64,000 nt of DNA from Rhodococcus sp. WMMA185 (GTDB taxonomy: Bacteria; Actinomycetota; Actinomycetes; Mycobacteriales; Mycobacteriaceae), in assembly GCF_001767395.1 (NCBI RefSeq), contig NZ_CP017014.1, positions 248,001 to 312,000 on the forward strand. Direction: 5' to 3'. Position 1 is the first letter of the stretch; each line of letters begins with the position of its first letter. The notes below the pieces were generated by a model that worked only from the letters and a program-made list of their open reading frames with translations, was not told the origin of the DNA and did not search any database. The translations under genes and the position numbers were made by a program. Positions 27,579 through 36,790 of this stretch are shown in pieces.

Positions 27579-28025
27579 TCAGCGCGCGAATACCCATCCG
27601 CGAAGCGCGAAGAATCTCAGCCCGCCGACTGCGGTAGTGACGGCGATGACGAGGGCGGCTTGCGTGAGTCCGTCGGCATCGGGCAGGAGTAGCTGGAGGA
27701 GCAAGAGCGCGAGTGAGGTGATGCCGAGGCCGATCACGGCGAGCGTGCCACCCTCCCACTGGGCGACGAACCATCGGACGCGGTCGGTGGCGTGGAAGGT
27801 GTGGCGTCTGTGAAGTTCGTTGGCCAACATCGAACTGAGCACCACCCCAACCAGGTTGGCCACGAACAACCCGTACACGTCGAGCATGAAGAACGCGACC
27901 GCATAGAGCACGTTGCTCGCGGTGCCCACGAGGGTGAACCTGGTCAGCTGAGCGAACATGCCGCCGGTCGGCCCACGCACGGGAGAGTGCGTGGGCCGAC
28001 CGGCGGCGTCGCGAAGTTGGGTCAT
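27579..28025 (-). CDS. GtrA family membrane protein
   Basis: Four TM helices of the GtrA family: FTLVGTASNVLYAVAFFML, LFVANLVGVVLSSMLANELHRRHTF (conserved NxxxxxxWxF-type site, here FHRR variant), GTLAVIGLGITSLALLLLQLLL and LVIAVTTAVGGLRFFALRGWVF. The family is thought to move lipid-linked sugars across the membrane for cell-wall modification. Two starts are possible: ATG 28025 (148 residues) or ATG 27959 (127 residues, nearer the family norm), the latter at the foot of a 21-bp hairpin. Confidence 0.8.
   Translation of the reverse strand: MTQLRDAAGRPTHSPVRGPTGGMFAQLTRFTLVGTASNVLYAVAFFMLDVYGLFVANLVGVVLSSMLANELHRRHTFHATDRVRWFVAQWEGGTLAVIGLGITSLALLLLQLLLPDADGLTQAALVIAVTTAVGGLRFFALRGWVFAR
27960..28007 (-). 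terminator. 21-bp perfect hairpin between MFS gene and GtrA core
   Basis: Perfect stem 27960-27980 / 27987-28007 with loop gggaga. It lies 46 nt past the MFS stop and directly before an in-frame ATG of gtrA. There is no T-run. It may be a terminator or attenuator for the MFS transcript, or it may lie inside the 5' end of gtrA and control its translation. Confidence 0.6.
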
Positions 28026-28052
28026 CTCATCGTGCGGATGGGCGCACCGTTG

Positions 28053-29873
28053 TCATTGCGCGGAGGAGCACACCGATTCCGATCGCGTGACTGGGTCGAG
28101 TACCGCGGCGGTTTGCTCGTCGCTCAGTCCCAGTTCGCGGAGCCGATCCGAGACTGCGTCGAGTTCGATGAGACCGGCAGCAAGATCATCGCGCAGGCGG
28201 CACACCTCGTCGAGGATCATCTCCGCCTCGTCGACCGCCTCCTTGTTATCGGGTTCTAGAGCGGCCTCGTGCTCGCTCGAGACGTCGACCGTTCGCCGTA
28301 GTGGCCGGTTGGGCAGCAGGACGGCCGCGATCAAGGTGACGGCTGCGGCAGCGGCGGCGATCAGGAAGATGCGGCCTGTCGCGTCACCGTACGCAGCGCG
28401 GACGACGTCCTGCACCGGTGTAGGCAGAGACGCCAGATTCAGGCTGTCGCCCCCACTGCTCGAACCCGCCGGGAGGCCGAGTTCGGCGAAGCCCTGCGCG
28501 GACAGATCGGAAACGCGGGTGGCCAGCACGGAACCGAGAACCGAGACGCCGATCGCGCCACCGAAGGTCCGGAAGAAGGAGACCGAACTCGACGCCGCAC
28601 CGATGTCTTGGACGCTGACGGTGTTTTGCACCGCGAGCACCAGATTCTGCATCAGCATGCCGATGCCCAGACCGACGACTGCGATGAAGATGCCGACCAG
28701 CACCAGGCTGGTTGCGTGGTCGATGGTGCCGAGGAAGCTGAATCCGATGATCAGGAGCACGGCGCCGCTGATCACGAACGGCTTCCACTTGCCGAAGCGA
28801 GTGATCAGCTGTCCTGATCCGACGGAGGAAATGAGCATGCCTGCGACCATGGGAGTGGTGAGCATACCGGCCACGGTGGGGGTGTATCCACGCGACGTCT
28901 GGAAGTACTGGCCCAGGAACGTGGTGGCCCCGAACATTCCGACGCCGACGGCGATCGAGGCGAGGATCGCCAGCCCGGTGGTTTTCTCGGTGACGATCTT
29001 CAGCGGGATGATGGGCGAGGACGCCCTGGACTCGACGATCACGGTAGCCAGCAGCAATGTGATTCCGGCCCCCACATAAACCGCGGTCTCGCGGGAGAGC
29101 CATGCGTAGTAGCCGTCCTTGCCTGCGAAAGAGACCCAGATCAGCAGGATCGACACACCTGCTGTGAGCAGTGCTGCGCCGAGCCAGTCGATCGAGACGT
29201 CACGCTTCTTCTCGGTGGTGATGTGCAGGGTGCGCTGTAGGAGGATGAGCGCAATGACGGCGAGAGGAATGCAAACGAAGAAGCACCAACGCCATCCGAG
29301 CGGGCTGTCGACGACGACACCGCCCAGGATGGGACCGCCTGACATCGACACCGCCATGACAGCACCTGTGTAGCCGGAATAGCGGCCGCGCTCCCGTGGC
29401 GAGACGATGCTTCCGATAATGGCGACGACGAGGGCGGTCAAGCCGCCCATGCCGATGCCCTGGACGACGCGTGCGGCGAGCAGAACCGAGACATTGGGGG
29501 CGAAGCCCGCGATGATCGAGCCGATGACGAAGATCACAATCGCGCTCTGAACGAGGACCTTCTTGTTGAACAGGTCGGCGAGTTTGCCCCATATGGGGGT
29601 GGAGGCGGCATTGGCAAGTAGCGCCGTCGTGATGACCCAGGCGAACGCGGTCTGTGTGCCCTCGAGGTCGGCGATGATCGTAGGTAGAGCAGTGGAGACG
29701 ATGGTGCTGCTCAACAGTGCGGTGAACAGCGCGGCGAGCAAGCCGACCAGGGTCTCGAGGATCTGACGGTGGGTCATGCTTCCCGGTTTGGCGGTGGTTG
29801 GCCGTATCTGCGTTTCAGTCAATGTCTTGTATTCCAATCGCTCGCAAAACCCTAGGTGAGGCTTCTTGATCAC
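28053..29873 (-). CDS. MFS drug:H+ antiporter, DHA2 (14-TM) family
   Basis: About 600 residues. Motif A variant GKLADLFNKKV follows TM2, and motif C region GYTGAVMAVSMSGGPILGG lies in TM5. Hydrophobic segments number about fourteen, ending in a roughly 80-residue charged C-terminal helix (EHEAALEPDNKEAVDEAEMILDEVCRL). It probably exports lipophilic drugs or lipids by proton exchange. Start uncertain: ATG 29873, TTG 29822 (LTETQIRP, with GGAA upstream), or ATG 29777 (MTHRQILE). The upstream AT-rich stretch 29876-29915 (tatatacatagttagc) probably holds the promoter. Confidence 0.9.
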   Translation of the reverse strand: MIKKPHLGFCERLEYKTLTETQIRPTTAKPGSMTHRQILETLVGLLAALFTALLSSTIVSTALPTIIADLEGTQTAFAWVITTALLANAASTPIWGKLADLFNKKVLVQSAIVIFVIGSIIAGFAPNVSVLLAARVVQGIGMGGLTALVVAIIGSIVSPRERGRYSGYTGAVMAVSMSGGPILGGVVVDSPLGWRWCFFVCIPLAVIALILLQRTLHITTEKKRDVSIDWLGAALLTAGVSILLIWVSFAGKDGYYAWLSRETAVYVGAGITLLLATVIVESRASSPIIPLKIVTEKTTGLAILASIAVGVGMFGATTFLGQYFQTSRGYTPTVAGMLTTPMVAGMLISSVGSGQLITRFGKWKPFVISGAVLLIIGFSFLGTIDHATSLVLVGIFIAVVGLGIGMLMQNLVLAVQNTVSVQDIGAASSSVSFFRTFGGAIGVSVLGSVLATRVSDLSAQGFAELGLPAGSSSGGDSLNLASLPTPVQDVVRAAYGDATGRIFLIAAAAAAVTLIAAVLLPNRPLRRTVDVSSEHEAALEPDNKEAVDEAEMILDEVCRLRDDLAAGLIELDAVSDRLRELGLSDEQTAAVLDPVTRSESVCSSAQ

Positions 29874-29957
29874 CAGCCACTATATACATAGTTAGCGTAA
29901 GCAATGATATTTAGGGACTGTCGAATATGTCACAGGCACCGACGGGGAAACGTCTTC

Positions 29958-30809
29958 TTACGACAGTGCAGTCGATGGGCCGACGGCCACCGGGCGGTTC
30001 GGATCGGACGACCACTGTGACCACGACCCCGGGTACAGGGCTGCATCGACACCGGCCAGGGCGAGAGCGGCGACTTGATGCGCCGCTGTCACCCCAGACC
30101 CGCAATACACACCGACCGCGGCGTCCCGCCCTACCCCAAGAGCTGCGAAGCGTCGGCGAAGTGCCTCGACGGGAAGGAACCGCCCGTCGTGGTCGAGGTT
30201 CTCGGAGGTGGGGGCGCTGCGGGCGCCGGGAATGTGTCCGGCACGCGGATCGATTGGCTCGACATCTCCCGAATAGCGTTCGGCGGCTCGGGCGTCGAGG
30301 AGCACGCCATCGGCGCCGAGTATCGCGGCATCATCCGCCGTCAGCGTGGGGAGGTGACCCGCGCTGAGCACGACGTCACCGCGGGACTGGGGGTGTTCGT
30401 CACCGGACCGGGTGGCGTAGCCCGCCGACGTCCACGCGTCGAGCCCACCGTCGAGCATTGCCACCTCGGCAACTCCAGCCCAACGCAGCAGCCACCATGC
30501 CCGGGCCGCGGCAAGGTTGGCCGAGGCGTCGTATGCCACGACCCGGGTGTCGGATCGGACGCCCCAACGCCTGGCGGCGTTCTGGAGGTCTGCGACCGTC
30601 GGAAGCGGATGCCGCCCGAGCGCCGGTACCCCGTGCGCAGACAGCTCGGTTTCGAGATCGACGAAGACCGCACCGGGAATGTGTTCGTCTAGATAGTGCT
30701 GCCGGCCCTGGGTATCGCCGAGCGCCCAACGGACATCGAGAAGGATCGGTGGAGCATTGCTGTCGAGCGTGCTCGCCAAGTCATCGACGGTTACCAGCAG
30801 ACCCGTCAC
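29958..30809 (-). CDS. Two-domain sulfurtransferase (rhodanese/SseA type)
   Basis: GTG 30809 follows AAGGAGG and gives 283 residues. The N-terminal inactive rhodanese domain carries ILLDVRWALGD, HIPGAVFVDLETEL and an Asp in the loop VVAYDASANLAAARA. The C-terminal domain has the active loop VYCGSGVTAAH, whose Cys takes sulfur from thiosulfate or mercaptopyruvate. DPRAGHIPGARSAPTSENL precedes it. Cytosolic; role in sulfur or cyanide handling is by family. Confidence 0.92.
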   Translation of the reverse strand: MTGLLVTVDDLASTLDSNAPPILLDVRWALGDTQGRQHYLDEHIPGAVFVDLETELSAHGVPALGRHPLPTVADLQNAARRWGVRSDTRVVAYDASANLAAARAWWLLRWAGVAEVAMLDGGLDAWTSAGYATRSGDEHPQSRGDVVLSAGHLPTLTADDAAILGADGVLLDARAAERYSGDVEPIDPRAGHIPGARSAPTSENLDHDGRFLPVEALRRRFAALGVGRDAAVGVYCGSGVTAAHQVAALALAGVDAALYPGSWSQWSSDPNRPVAVGPSTALS

Positions 30810-30924
30810 GGGTCCTCCTTCCACCGGTTACCGGGCCGGAACCACAGAGTTTAGATGGGTCGACAGTGCTGGCTCAGTCGTTGACAGAGAAGAGGCTTGC
30901 TCTATGTGGAGGTGGCGGTATTGG

Positions 30925-32262
30925 TCAGTCTGCTGAGCTGACATGGCTCTGCTTCTGCATTGTTGCCACGGCGATCAGGCCGATGATGCACGTCACCGCG
31001 ACGAAGTAGTACGGCGAGCGCAGGTCATTCGTCTGCTGGACGAGCCAGGTGGCGACGTATGGTGCGGTGCCGCCGGCGATCACGACGGAGAGGTTGGTGG
31101 CCAGCGCGGTGCCGGTGTATCGGACCTCCTGGGGAAAGAGCTGCGGTGTCACAGTGAAAGACGCGACCTGCAGGAATGCCATGTTCACCATGATCAGGAC
31201 GTAACCGAGGGCGGCGAGTGCGAGGCTGCCGACGCCCATGAGTAAAAACGCGGGGTAGGTTACGGCCGCGTACCCTACGAGCCCGATTGTCGCCACCTTC
31301 AGCGTGCCGATCCGGTCAGCGAGGCGCCCGGTGAACGGCATGAGGCCCACAGCCACGAGTGTGACGGCGGCGGTGATCCAGTACACCGGCGACCTCGCGT
31401 AGTGCAGGTTGGTGACGAGGTAGATGCTGACGAATGTGGATCCGATGTAGGCCGCACCCTGAACACCAATGCCCAGTGCGGTGGCCTGCAACAGCGACTT
31501 GGGGTGGGACTGCAGCGTAGAGAGCAGCGGGAACCCGTGTCTGCCGAGTGAGATGTTCTTGTCGATGTCCGGCAGCGTGCGGCGTGCGAGGTAGCAGACG
31601 ATGGTCAGCGGCAGCCCCACGAGGAACGGAATACGCCAGCCCCAGGTGTTCAGCTGGTCGGTGGCGAGGACGCCGGACACGATCCCGACGGCCGCAGCCG
31701 CGATCGCAAAGCCTCCGTTGGTGCCCATCGGGGTAAATGCCCCGTACCGCGCCCGCTGGCCCGGTGGGGCGGCCTCCGCGATCACCGTCGCGGCGCCGCC
31801 CACCTCTCCGCCGGCGAAGAAGCCCTGCAGGAAGCGGATGCACACCAGCAGGATCGGTGCCAGCACACCGGCCACCGCATAGGTCGGTAGGAGTCCGATA
31901 GCCGTGTTCGCCAAACCGATTCCGATTACCGTGACCAGCAGAGCTCTTCGGCGCCCATACTGGTCGCCGACCCAGCCGAAGAAGACCCCGCCGATCGGAC
32001 GGACCACATAGGACACAGCGAACACGGCCAATACCGCTAGTAGTGACGTGATCGGATCATCGGAGGGGAAGAACAGCGGCGCGATGATCGTGGACACATA
32101 GCCGTAGAGCGCGAAATCGTAATACTCGATGAGGGTGCCGATGCCGCCGGCAAAGGCGACCCGACGGACTTCGGCGGGGGTGCGGACCGATGTCCGCTTG
32201 GAATCGGAAAGGTATCGGTCGTCTTCGCCGCCCAAGACGGTGTCTTCCTCGGCGGCACTCAT
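30925..32262 (-). CDS. MFS transporter, metabolite:H+ symporter (MHS) family
   Basis: 445 residues, 12 TM helices. MHS signatures are GTLIEYYDFALYGYVSTIIAPLFFP in the first helix, RPIGGVFFGWVGDQYGRRRAL for motif A, and CIRFLQGFFAGGEVGGAATVIAEAAPPGQRARYG. Such carriers import organic acids, betaine or aromatic acids; substrate not readable here. A remnant of an IclR regulator diverges from it, which suggests an aromatic or organic acid substrate once controlled by IclR (inference). Confidence 0.9.
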   Translation of the reverse strand: MSAAEEDTVLGGEDDRYLSDSKRTSVRTPAEVRRVAFAGGIGTLIEYYDFALYGYVSTIIAPLFFPSDDPITSLLAVLAVFAVSYVVRPIGGVFFGWVGDQYGRRRALLVTVIGIGLANTAIGLLPTYAVAGVLAPILLVCIRFLQGFFAGGEVGGAATVIAEAAPPGQRARYGAFTPMGTNGGFAIAAAAVGIVSGVLATDQLNTWGWRIPFLVGLPLTIVCYLARRTLPDIDKNISLGRHGFPLLSTLQSHPKSLLQATALGIGVQGAAYIGSTFVSIYLVTNLHYARSPVYWITAAVTLVAVGLMPFTGRLADRIGTLKVATIGLVGYAAVTYPAFLLMGVGSLALAALGYVLIMVNMAFLQVASFTVTPQLFPQEVRYTGTALATNLSVVIAGGTAPYVATWLVQQTNDLRSPYYFVAVTCIIGLIAVATMQKQSHVSSAD

Positions 32263-32399
32263 GCTCGTGCTCGGCGCGCCCGCAGTACCCCCAGGAATCC
32301 AGCACCCCCAGTGATAGTGGTTCGCATGTTCACACCGCCTCCAGAGTTCACCGAACTGGAACAGTCTTCAAGAGTGGAACACCGTTCCGCGATAAGGTC

Positions 32400-32579
32400 A
32401 ACGGGCTACCGCTCGCCCGCATCGCCGAGGTCGTCGACCTGCCCAAGAGTGCCGTTCACCGCATTCTGGCCACTCTCGTGAATGAGTGGTTCGTCGGTGC
32501 GCGCATGGAAGAGCTCGCTCCCAGCCTGGTGACGACGGCATCCGAACTGTCCGGGCTCGCCGGCGGCTCGTCCCGGTAA
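32400..32579 (+). pseudogene. Remnant of IclR-type regulator
   Basis: The frame reads GLPLARIAEVVDLPKSAVHR and continues LATLVNEWFV, the IclR winged helix-turn-helix recognition region. It then jumps to EELAPSLVTTASELSGLAG and stop, which looks like an IclR C-terminal tail. The roughly 150-residue effector domain is missing, and no proper N-terminus precedes it. This is best explained by an internal deletion. It lies divergent to the MHS transporter, the usual IclR position. Confidence 0.65.
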
Positions 32580-32617
32580 TTACGTTTCCCCCGGACTAGG
32601 CGCGGCAGTCTGGGAGC

Positions 32618-34969
32618 TCAGCTGCCTCCACGCCGTACGGGTGCCCGTCCGTACGGCTGGCGCACGGGCGGAATGGTCGGCAGCTCCGGAATCGGTTTCG
32701 TCACGGGGGAGGAACCCAGAGTGAACGTTTTTCCGTGATGGGCGAGCTTGACCGGGCGACCGGATCTCAGCCGGTACGTTGCGGAGTTCGCGCGGATGTC
32801 GACATGGATTTGACTGCCCCGCACGGTCATCCGGAAGTTCATGTTGGCCAGTTGCGGAGGTATCCGGGGTGCGAACGTGATATTGCCGCCATGGTCGCGC
32901 ATTCCGCCGAAGCCGGCGACACAAGCCATCCAAGTCCCTGCCAGCGAGGCGATATGCAATCCGTTCTCGACGTTGGAGTGTAGGTCGTGGAGATCGGTCA
33001 GTGCCGCCTCGGCGAGGTAGTCGTAGGCGAGTTGAAGCTGGCCGACCTCTGCGGCCATTACGGACTGCGCGCAAGCCGACAGGGAGGAATCGCGCACTGT
33101 GAGGGCCTCGTAGTAGGCGAAATTGGCCATCTTCTGCTCATCGGTGAAGGCGTCGCCGCGAAAATACATCGCCAGCACCAGGTCGGCCTGCTTCACCACC
33201 TGCTTTCGATAGAGATCGAAATACGGATAGTTGAGCAGTAGGGGATAGTTCTCGGGTGGGGTGCCTTCGAAATCCCACTCGGCGTGATGAGTAAAGCCCT
33301 CGGACTGCTGATGCACTCCGAGGGCCTCGTCGAACGGAATACGCATCCGCGCACCCGCATCGCGCCACCGAGACGATTCCTCGTCGTCCACGCCGTGTTC
33401 ACGCGCGAGATCAGGCCTGCGCTCGCAGACGGCGGCTGCATCGTGCATATTCTTCTGTGCCATCAAATTGGTGTAGACGTTGTTGTCGGCGACGGCCGTG
33501 TACTCGTCGGGTCCGGTAACGCCGTCGATCCGGAATTCGCCCCGTGAGTTGTGGTGGCCGAGGGAAGTCCAAAGACGTGCAGTCTCTATGAGCAATGTTG
33601 CACCGCACTCGGATTCGAACTCCTCGTCCCCTGTGGCCGCGAGATATCGGGAGGTGGCGGCAGCCACGGCTGCGCCGACGTGGAAAGCGGCTGTTCCCGC
33701 GGGCCAGTATCCGGAGCATTCATCGCCGTTGATCGACCGCCACGGGAACACTGCGCCTGCCTGACCCAGCTGTGCGGCACGATTCTTCGCTTTGTCGAGA
33801 GTCGAGTGTCGCCAACGCAGCGCATCTCTTGCCGAGTCCGGCACGGTATAGGTGAGCAGGGGAAGGACGAATGCCTCGGTGTCCCAGAACGCGTGTCCGT
33901 CGTAGCCGGGCCCGGTCAGGCCCTTTGCGGAGATCGCTCGAGTCTCTCCGCGCGCACCCGCCTGAAGCACGTGGAAGAGTCCGAACCGGACAGCTTGCTG
34001 CAGTTCCGCATCACCGGCGATCTCGATGTCTGCGGTTTCCCAGAAGAGGTCGAGATACTCGCGTTGGCGGCGTAGCAGTGTGGCCCAGCCGATTTCGAGT
34101 GCTCCGGCAAGCGCACCTTCGACCTGTCCCCGCAGCGCCGGTGTCGACCGATGCGCCGACCAGCCGTAGGCCAGGAACTTCGTCATCTTCAGACGTTGAC
34201 CTTTCGGTACGTTGACCGCCACGGTGAGCCGCGCGAGATCCTCTTCGGTCTCGATGCTGCATCGGCCATTGGTGGGAAGTTCGATCTCATGGTCCATCCC
34301 CGCAGCCATTCGCAGCCCCGAGGCCCGCGTGTGGTGGGCGAGAACAGCTCTGAAGTCGTGGGAGGCGGCGAAATCGGCGACCAGCGGATGGTGCAGTGCG
34401 GCCGCGACACGGGGGTCGTCCGTCCGAACCGGTAGGCGCTCGTTGGCGAGCAGGTCGGATTGCAAGACGAGCTCGATATCGTCATCGAGTGGCTCGACTT
34501 CGTAGCGGATGGCCGCGATGGCGCGCGAGGTAAACGACACCAGACGTTCCGAACGGATCCGAACCTTCCTGCCGGTCGGGGAGGTCCAGTCGGTGGTGCG
34601 GCGCAGAGTGCCGGAACGGAAGTCGAGGACTCTCTCGTGAGCCGTTGCGCTCCCGTACCGCATGTCCAGCGGCTCATCTGCCACCAGCAATCGGATGATG
34701 CTGCCGTCGGTCACGTTCACCACGGTCTGGCCATCCTCGGGGTAGCCGTAGCCGGCCTCGGCGTACGGCAGGGGGCGTTGTTCGTAGTACCCGTTGAGGT
34801 AGGTACCGGGCAGCCCCCGTGGTTCGCCTTCCTCGAACGTGCCCCGAATCCCTATGTGCCCATTCGAGAGTGCGAAGGTGGACTCGGTGAAGCGCAGCGC
34901 CTCCAGATCCAGTCCGCTCCAGCACAGCTGCCACGGCGAGATTTGGTAACCCAGTTCGCTCATGCTCAC
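32618..34969 (-). CDS. Glycoside hydrolase family 65 phosphorylase
   Basis: 783 residues. The N-terminal beta-sandwich begins SPWQLCWSGLDLEALRFTESTFALSNGHIGIRGTFEE. The (alpha/alpha)6 catalytic domain has GPGYDGHAFWDTEAFVLPLL and the acid E489 in GVTGPDEYTAVADNNVYTN. It cleaves an alpha-linked disaccharide (maltose, trehalose, kojibiose or nigerose type) with phosphate, giving beta-glucose 1-phosphate. It overlaps the beta-phosphoglucomutase gene by 4 bp (34966-34969), which converts that product to glucose 6-phosphate. The pair matches M. tuberculosis Rv3400-Rv3401. Disaccharide specificity is not readable. Confidence 0.93.
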   Translation of the reverse strand: MSMSELGYQISPWQLCWSGLDLEALRFTESTFALSNGHIGIRGTFEEGEPRGLPGTYLNGYYEQRPLPYAEAGYGYPEDGQTVVNVTDGSIIRLLVADEPLDMRYGSATAHERVLDFRSGTLRRTTDWTSPTGRKVRIRSERLVSFTSRAIAAIRYEVEPLDDDIELVLQSDLLANERLPVRTDDPRVAAALHHPLVADFAASHDFRAVLAHHTRASGLRMAAGMDHEIELPTNGRCSIETEEDLARLTVAVNVPKGQRLKMTKFLAYGWSAHRSTPALRGQVEGALAGALEIGWATLLRRQREYLDLFWETADIEIAGDAELQQAVRFGLFHVLQAGARGETRAISAKGLTGPGYDGHAFWDTEAFVLPLLTYTVPDSARDALRWRHSTLDKAKNRAAQLGQAGAVFPWRSINGDECSGYWPAGTAAFHVGAAVAAATSRYLAATGDEEFESECGATLLIETARLWTSLGHHNSRGEFRIDGVTGPDEYTAVADNNVYTNLMAQKNMHDAAAVCERRPDLAREHGVDDEESSRWRDAGARMRIPFDEALGVHQQSEGFTHHAEWDFEGTPPENYPLLLNYPYFDLYRKQVVKQADLVLAMYFRGDAFTDEQKMANFAYYEALTVRDSSLSACAQSVMAAEVGQLQLAYDYLAEAALTDLHDLHSNVENGLHIASLAGTWMACVAGFGGMRDHGGNITFAPRIPPQLANMNFRMTVRGSQIHVDIRANSATYRLRSGRPVKLAHHGKTFTLGSSPVTKPIPELPTIPPVRQPYGRAPVRRGGS

Positions 34970-35694
34970 CCTCCCAGGAGGTCGGACAGATCGTTCACTA
35001 CTACGTCGGCGCCGTGGGCGCGCAGGGCCTCCGCCTGATCGCTTCGATTGACGCCGACGACGAATCCGAATGCACCGGCACGTCCAGCCTCCACCCCGGC
35101 CAATGCGTCCTCGAACACTGCTGCTCGATCGGCACTCACGCCGAGTGCGCGTGCACCCTCGAGGAACGAGTCCGGCGCCGGCTTGCCTCTGAAACCCTTC
35201 TCGGCGCTCACCACGCCGTCGACGAGGACGTGTACGTAGCGGCCGAGGTCGGCGGCTTCGATTACCGCCCTGCCGTTCGCGGATGACGTGACGACGGCGA
35301 TCTTCAGGCCCGCCTTGTACACGGCGTCGATGTAGCGAACGGAACCGGAGTACGCGGTCACTCCTTCTTTCTCCAACACTGTCAGCAGCAACGTGTTCTT
35401 GGAATTCCCGATCCCATTGATTGTCGCCGCGCCGGGTGGATCGTCGGGTTCGCCCTCCGGCAGCGTGATTCCCCGGGAGGTGAGGAAGGTGCGAACTCCG
35501 TCGGCGCGGGGTCGTCCGTCGACGTAATCGAGATAGTCCGCGTCGGTGAACGGCCGGAAGCCGGGGCCCTCGCGGCGCTTCAGGAAATCATCGAATGTGT
35601 GCTTCCAGGCTTTCCGGTGCACAACCGCCGTCTCGGTGAGCACGCCGTCGAGATCGAACAGGCAGGCGGCGATCGCGTCAGGCAGTCCCATCAC
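34966..35694 (-). CDS. pgmB: Beta-phosphoglucomutase, HAD superfamily
   Basis: 242 residues. HAD motif I is LFDLDGVLTETA with nucleophile D14 and D16. The cap domain holds KAWKHTFDDFL. Motif II is VVTSSANG, motif III Lys is in RGKPAPDSFLEGARALG, and motif IV is VFEDALAGVEAGRAG. It interconverts beta-glucose 1-phosphate and glucose 6-phosphate through a bisphosphate intermediate. First gene of the operon with the GH65 phosphorylase. Confidence 0.9.
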   Translation of the reverse strand: MMGLPDAIAACLFDLDGVLTETAVVHRKAWKHTFDDFLKRREGPGFRPFTDADYLDYVDGRPRADGVRTFLTSRGITLPEGEPDDPPGAATINGIGNSKNTLLLTVLEKEGVTAYSGSVRYIDAVYKAGLKIAVVTSSANGRAVIEAADLGRYVHVLVDGVVSAEKGFRGKPAPDSFLEGARALGVSADRAAVFEDALAGVEAGRAGAFGFVVGVNRSDQAEALRAHGADVVVNDLSDLLGG

Positions 35695-35881
35695 CTGCTC
35701 GACGGTACCGCCGGTCGCTGCCGTATCCGTCGAGGCTCGCGCAAATCCCGATCTCGCCGGGTGTGCGGGATCTGTCCGGTCATCGAGAGCGACACGGCGA
35801 GAAATCTCCGCGAAGGCAGAAACGGACTAAACGGACTGTATGTTTCCTTCGATCGCTAGATACTCGAATGAAGGAGATTTC

Positions 35882-36529
35882 GTGAGACGAGTGCTTGTGA
35901 CCGCGACGAGTTGCGCACTCCTGGCCTTGCCCGCGTGTGGGTCTGACGATGGCGCGAAACAGACATCCGAAACGTCGGATACGACCACTGCGGTAGCCAC
36001 CAAGACATTCCCGCCGCTCCCACCGAGTCTCTCGGAAGGTTCACCGCCGGCGGTCGCACCCGGGGCCGGCAGCGGGAGTGCGCCGGGCGGCCAGGTACGG
36101 GCTCCGGTTCACATTCAGGCACCCCCACCGCCTGCTGCCCCGCCGCCTCCCGCTGCGGAACCGCCGCCTCCCGAGGAGGCCCCACCAGTGGACGACAACC
36201 TCGAGGGTGAGGGCGCCGACGGCGCAGACCCAGAGGGTGAAGATGTGGACGGTGAGGGCACGGACGGCGGCAGTGGTGAAGGTGACGCCCCAGAGGATGA
36301 CGCACCCGAGGGTGACGCGCCGGACGGTGACGCCCCGGATGGCGACGACCAGGGGGGCGATGCCCCGGAGGGCGACAGCCCGGAAGATGACGATCCGGCC
36401 GGTGAGGGTACCGGTGATGACACCTCCGAGGGTGCGGGCGCAGCCGGTGGGAGTAGTGACGGTGAGATCCCGGCGGCTGAGGTTTCCGGCGATGTAGGCA
36501 CCGATAGCGGAGATGGCGACAACGGCTGA
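35882..36529 (+). CDS. Acidic, repeat-rich lipoprotein
   Basis: GTG 35882 follows AAGGAG; 215 residues. The signal peptide MRRVLVTATSCALLALPAC ends in a lipobox (LPAC), so the Cys is probably lipid-anchored outside the membrane. After a Thr/Ser-rich start comes a Pro-rich block (PPPPAAPPPPAAEPPPPEE). Roughly 90 residues of Asp/Glu/Gly with imperfect repeats of the type DAPEGDAPDG follow, then a Gly/Ser-rich end. No globular domain is visible. It may be a surface spacer or cation-binding protein; function unknown. Confidence 0.75.
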   Translation: MRRVLVTATSCALLALPACGSDDGAKQTSETSDTTTAVATKTFPPLPPSLSEGSPPAVAPGAGSGSAPGGQVRAPVHIQAPPPPAAPPPPAAEPPPPEEAPPVDDNLEGEGADGADPEGEDVDGEGTDGGSGEGDAPEDDAPEGDAPDGDAPDGDDQGGDAPEGDSPEDDDPAGEGTGDDTSEGAGAAGGSSDGEIPAAEVSGDVGTDSGDGDNG

Positions 36530-36633
36530 TCGGAGGCGAACAGACGAACTGCGGGGCTGACTGTGGCTGGTTCGCCAGGTCGCGCTGTTCCGCTGCGCGG
36601 GCGCTTGATGTGGTCGACGCCACACCTCCCCTG

Positions 36634-36671
36634 TGAATCTTGTGTCCCCCGATCGGGGGACACAAGATTCA
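36634..36671. repeat. Perfect 38-bp palindrome
   Basis: TGAATCTTGTGTCCCCCGA (36634-36652) followed at once by its exact reverse complement (36653-36671), no spacer. It lies 105 nt after the lipoprotein stop and 119 nt before the BRCT-like gene. As RNA it would form a very stable hairpin, but no T-run follows. It could be a rho-independent-like terminator or a protein-binding site. Confidence 0.85.
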
Positions 36672-36790
36672 GCTATCGCAAGGATTGATCGATGTGTGGA
36701 TATCGGTACTGTCCAATGAGTGAGTTATGACCGGTCAGACCAGTCGTTAGTATGGTCGGGACGGTCGCGAATATGGACAGGAACTTTTGC

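Noticed and set aside
32326-32400. Possible N-terminus of the IclR remnant (MFTPPPEFTELEQSSRVEH...)
   Set aside because: It is in another frame, lacks the usual IclR start region, and does not join the helix-turn-helix without a shift.
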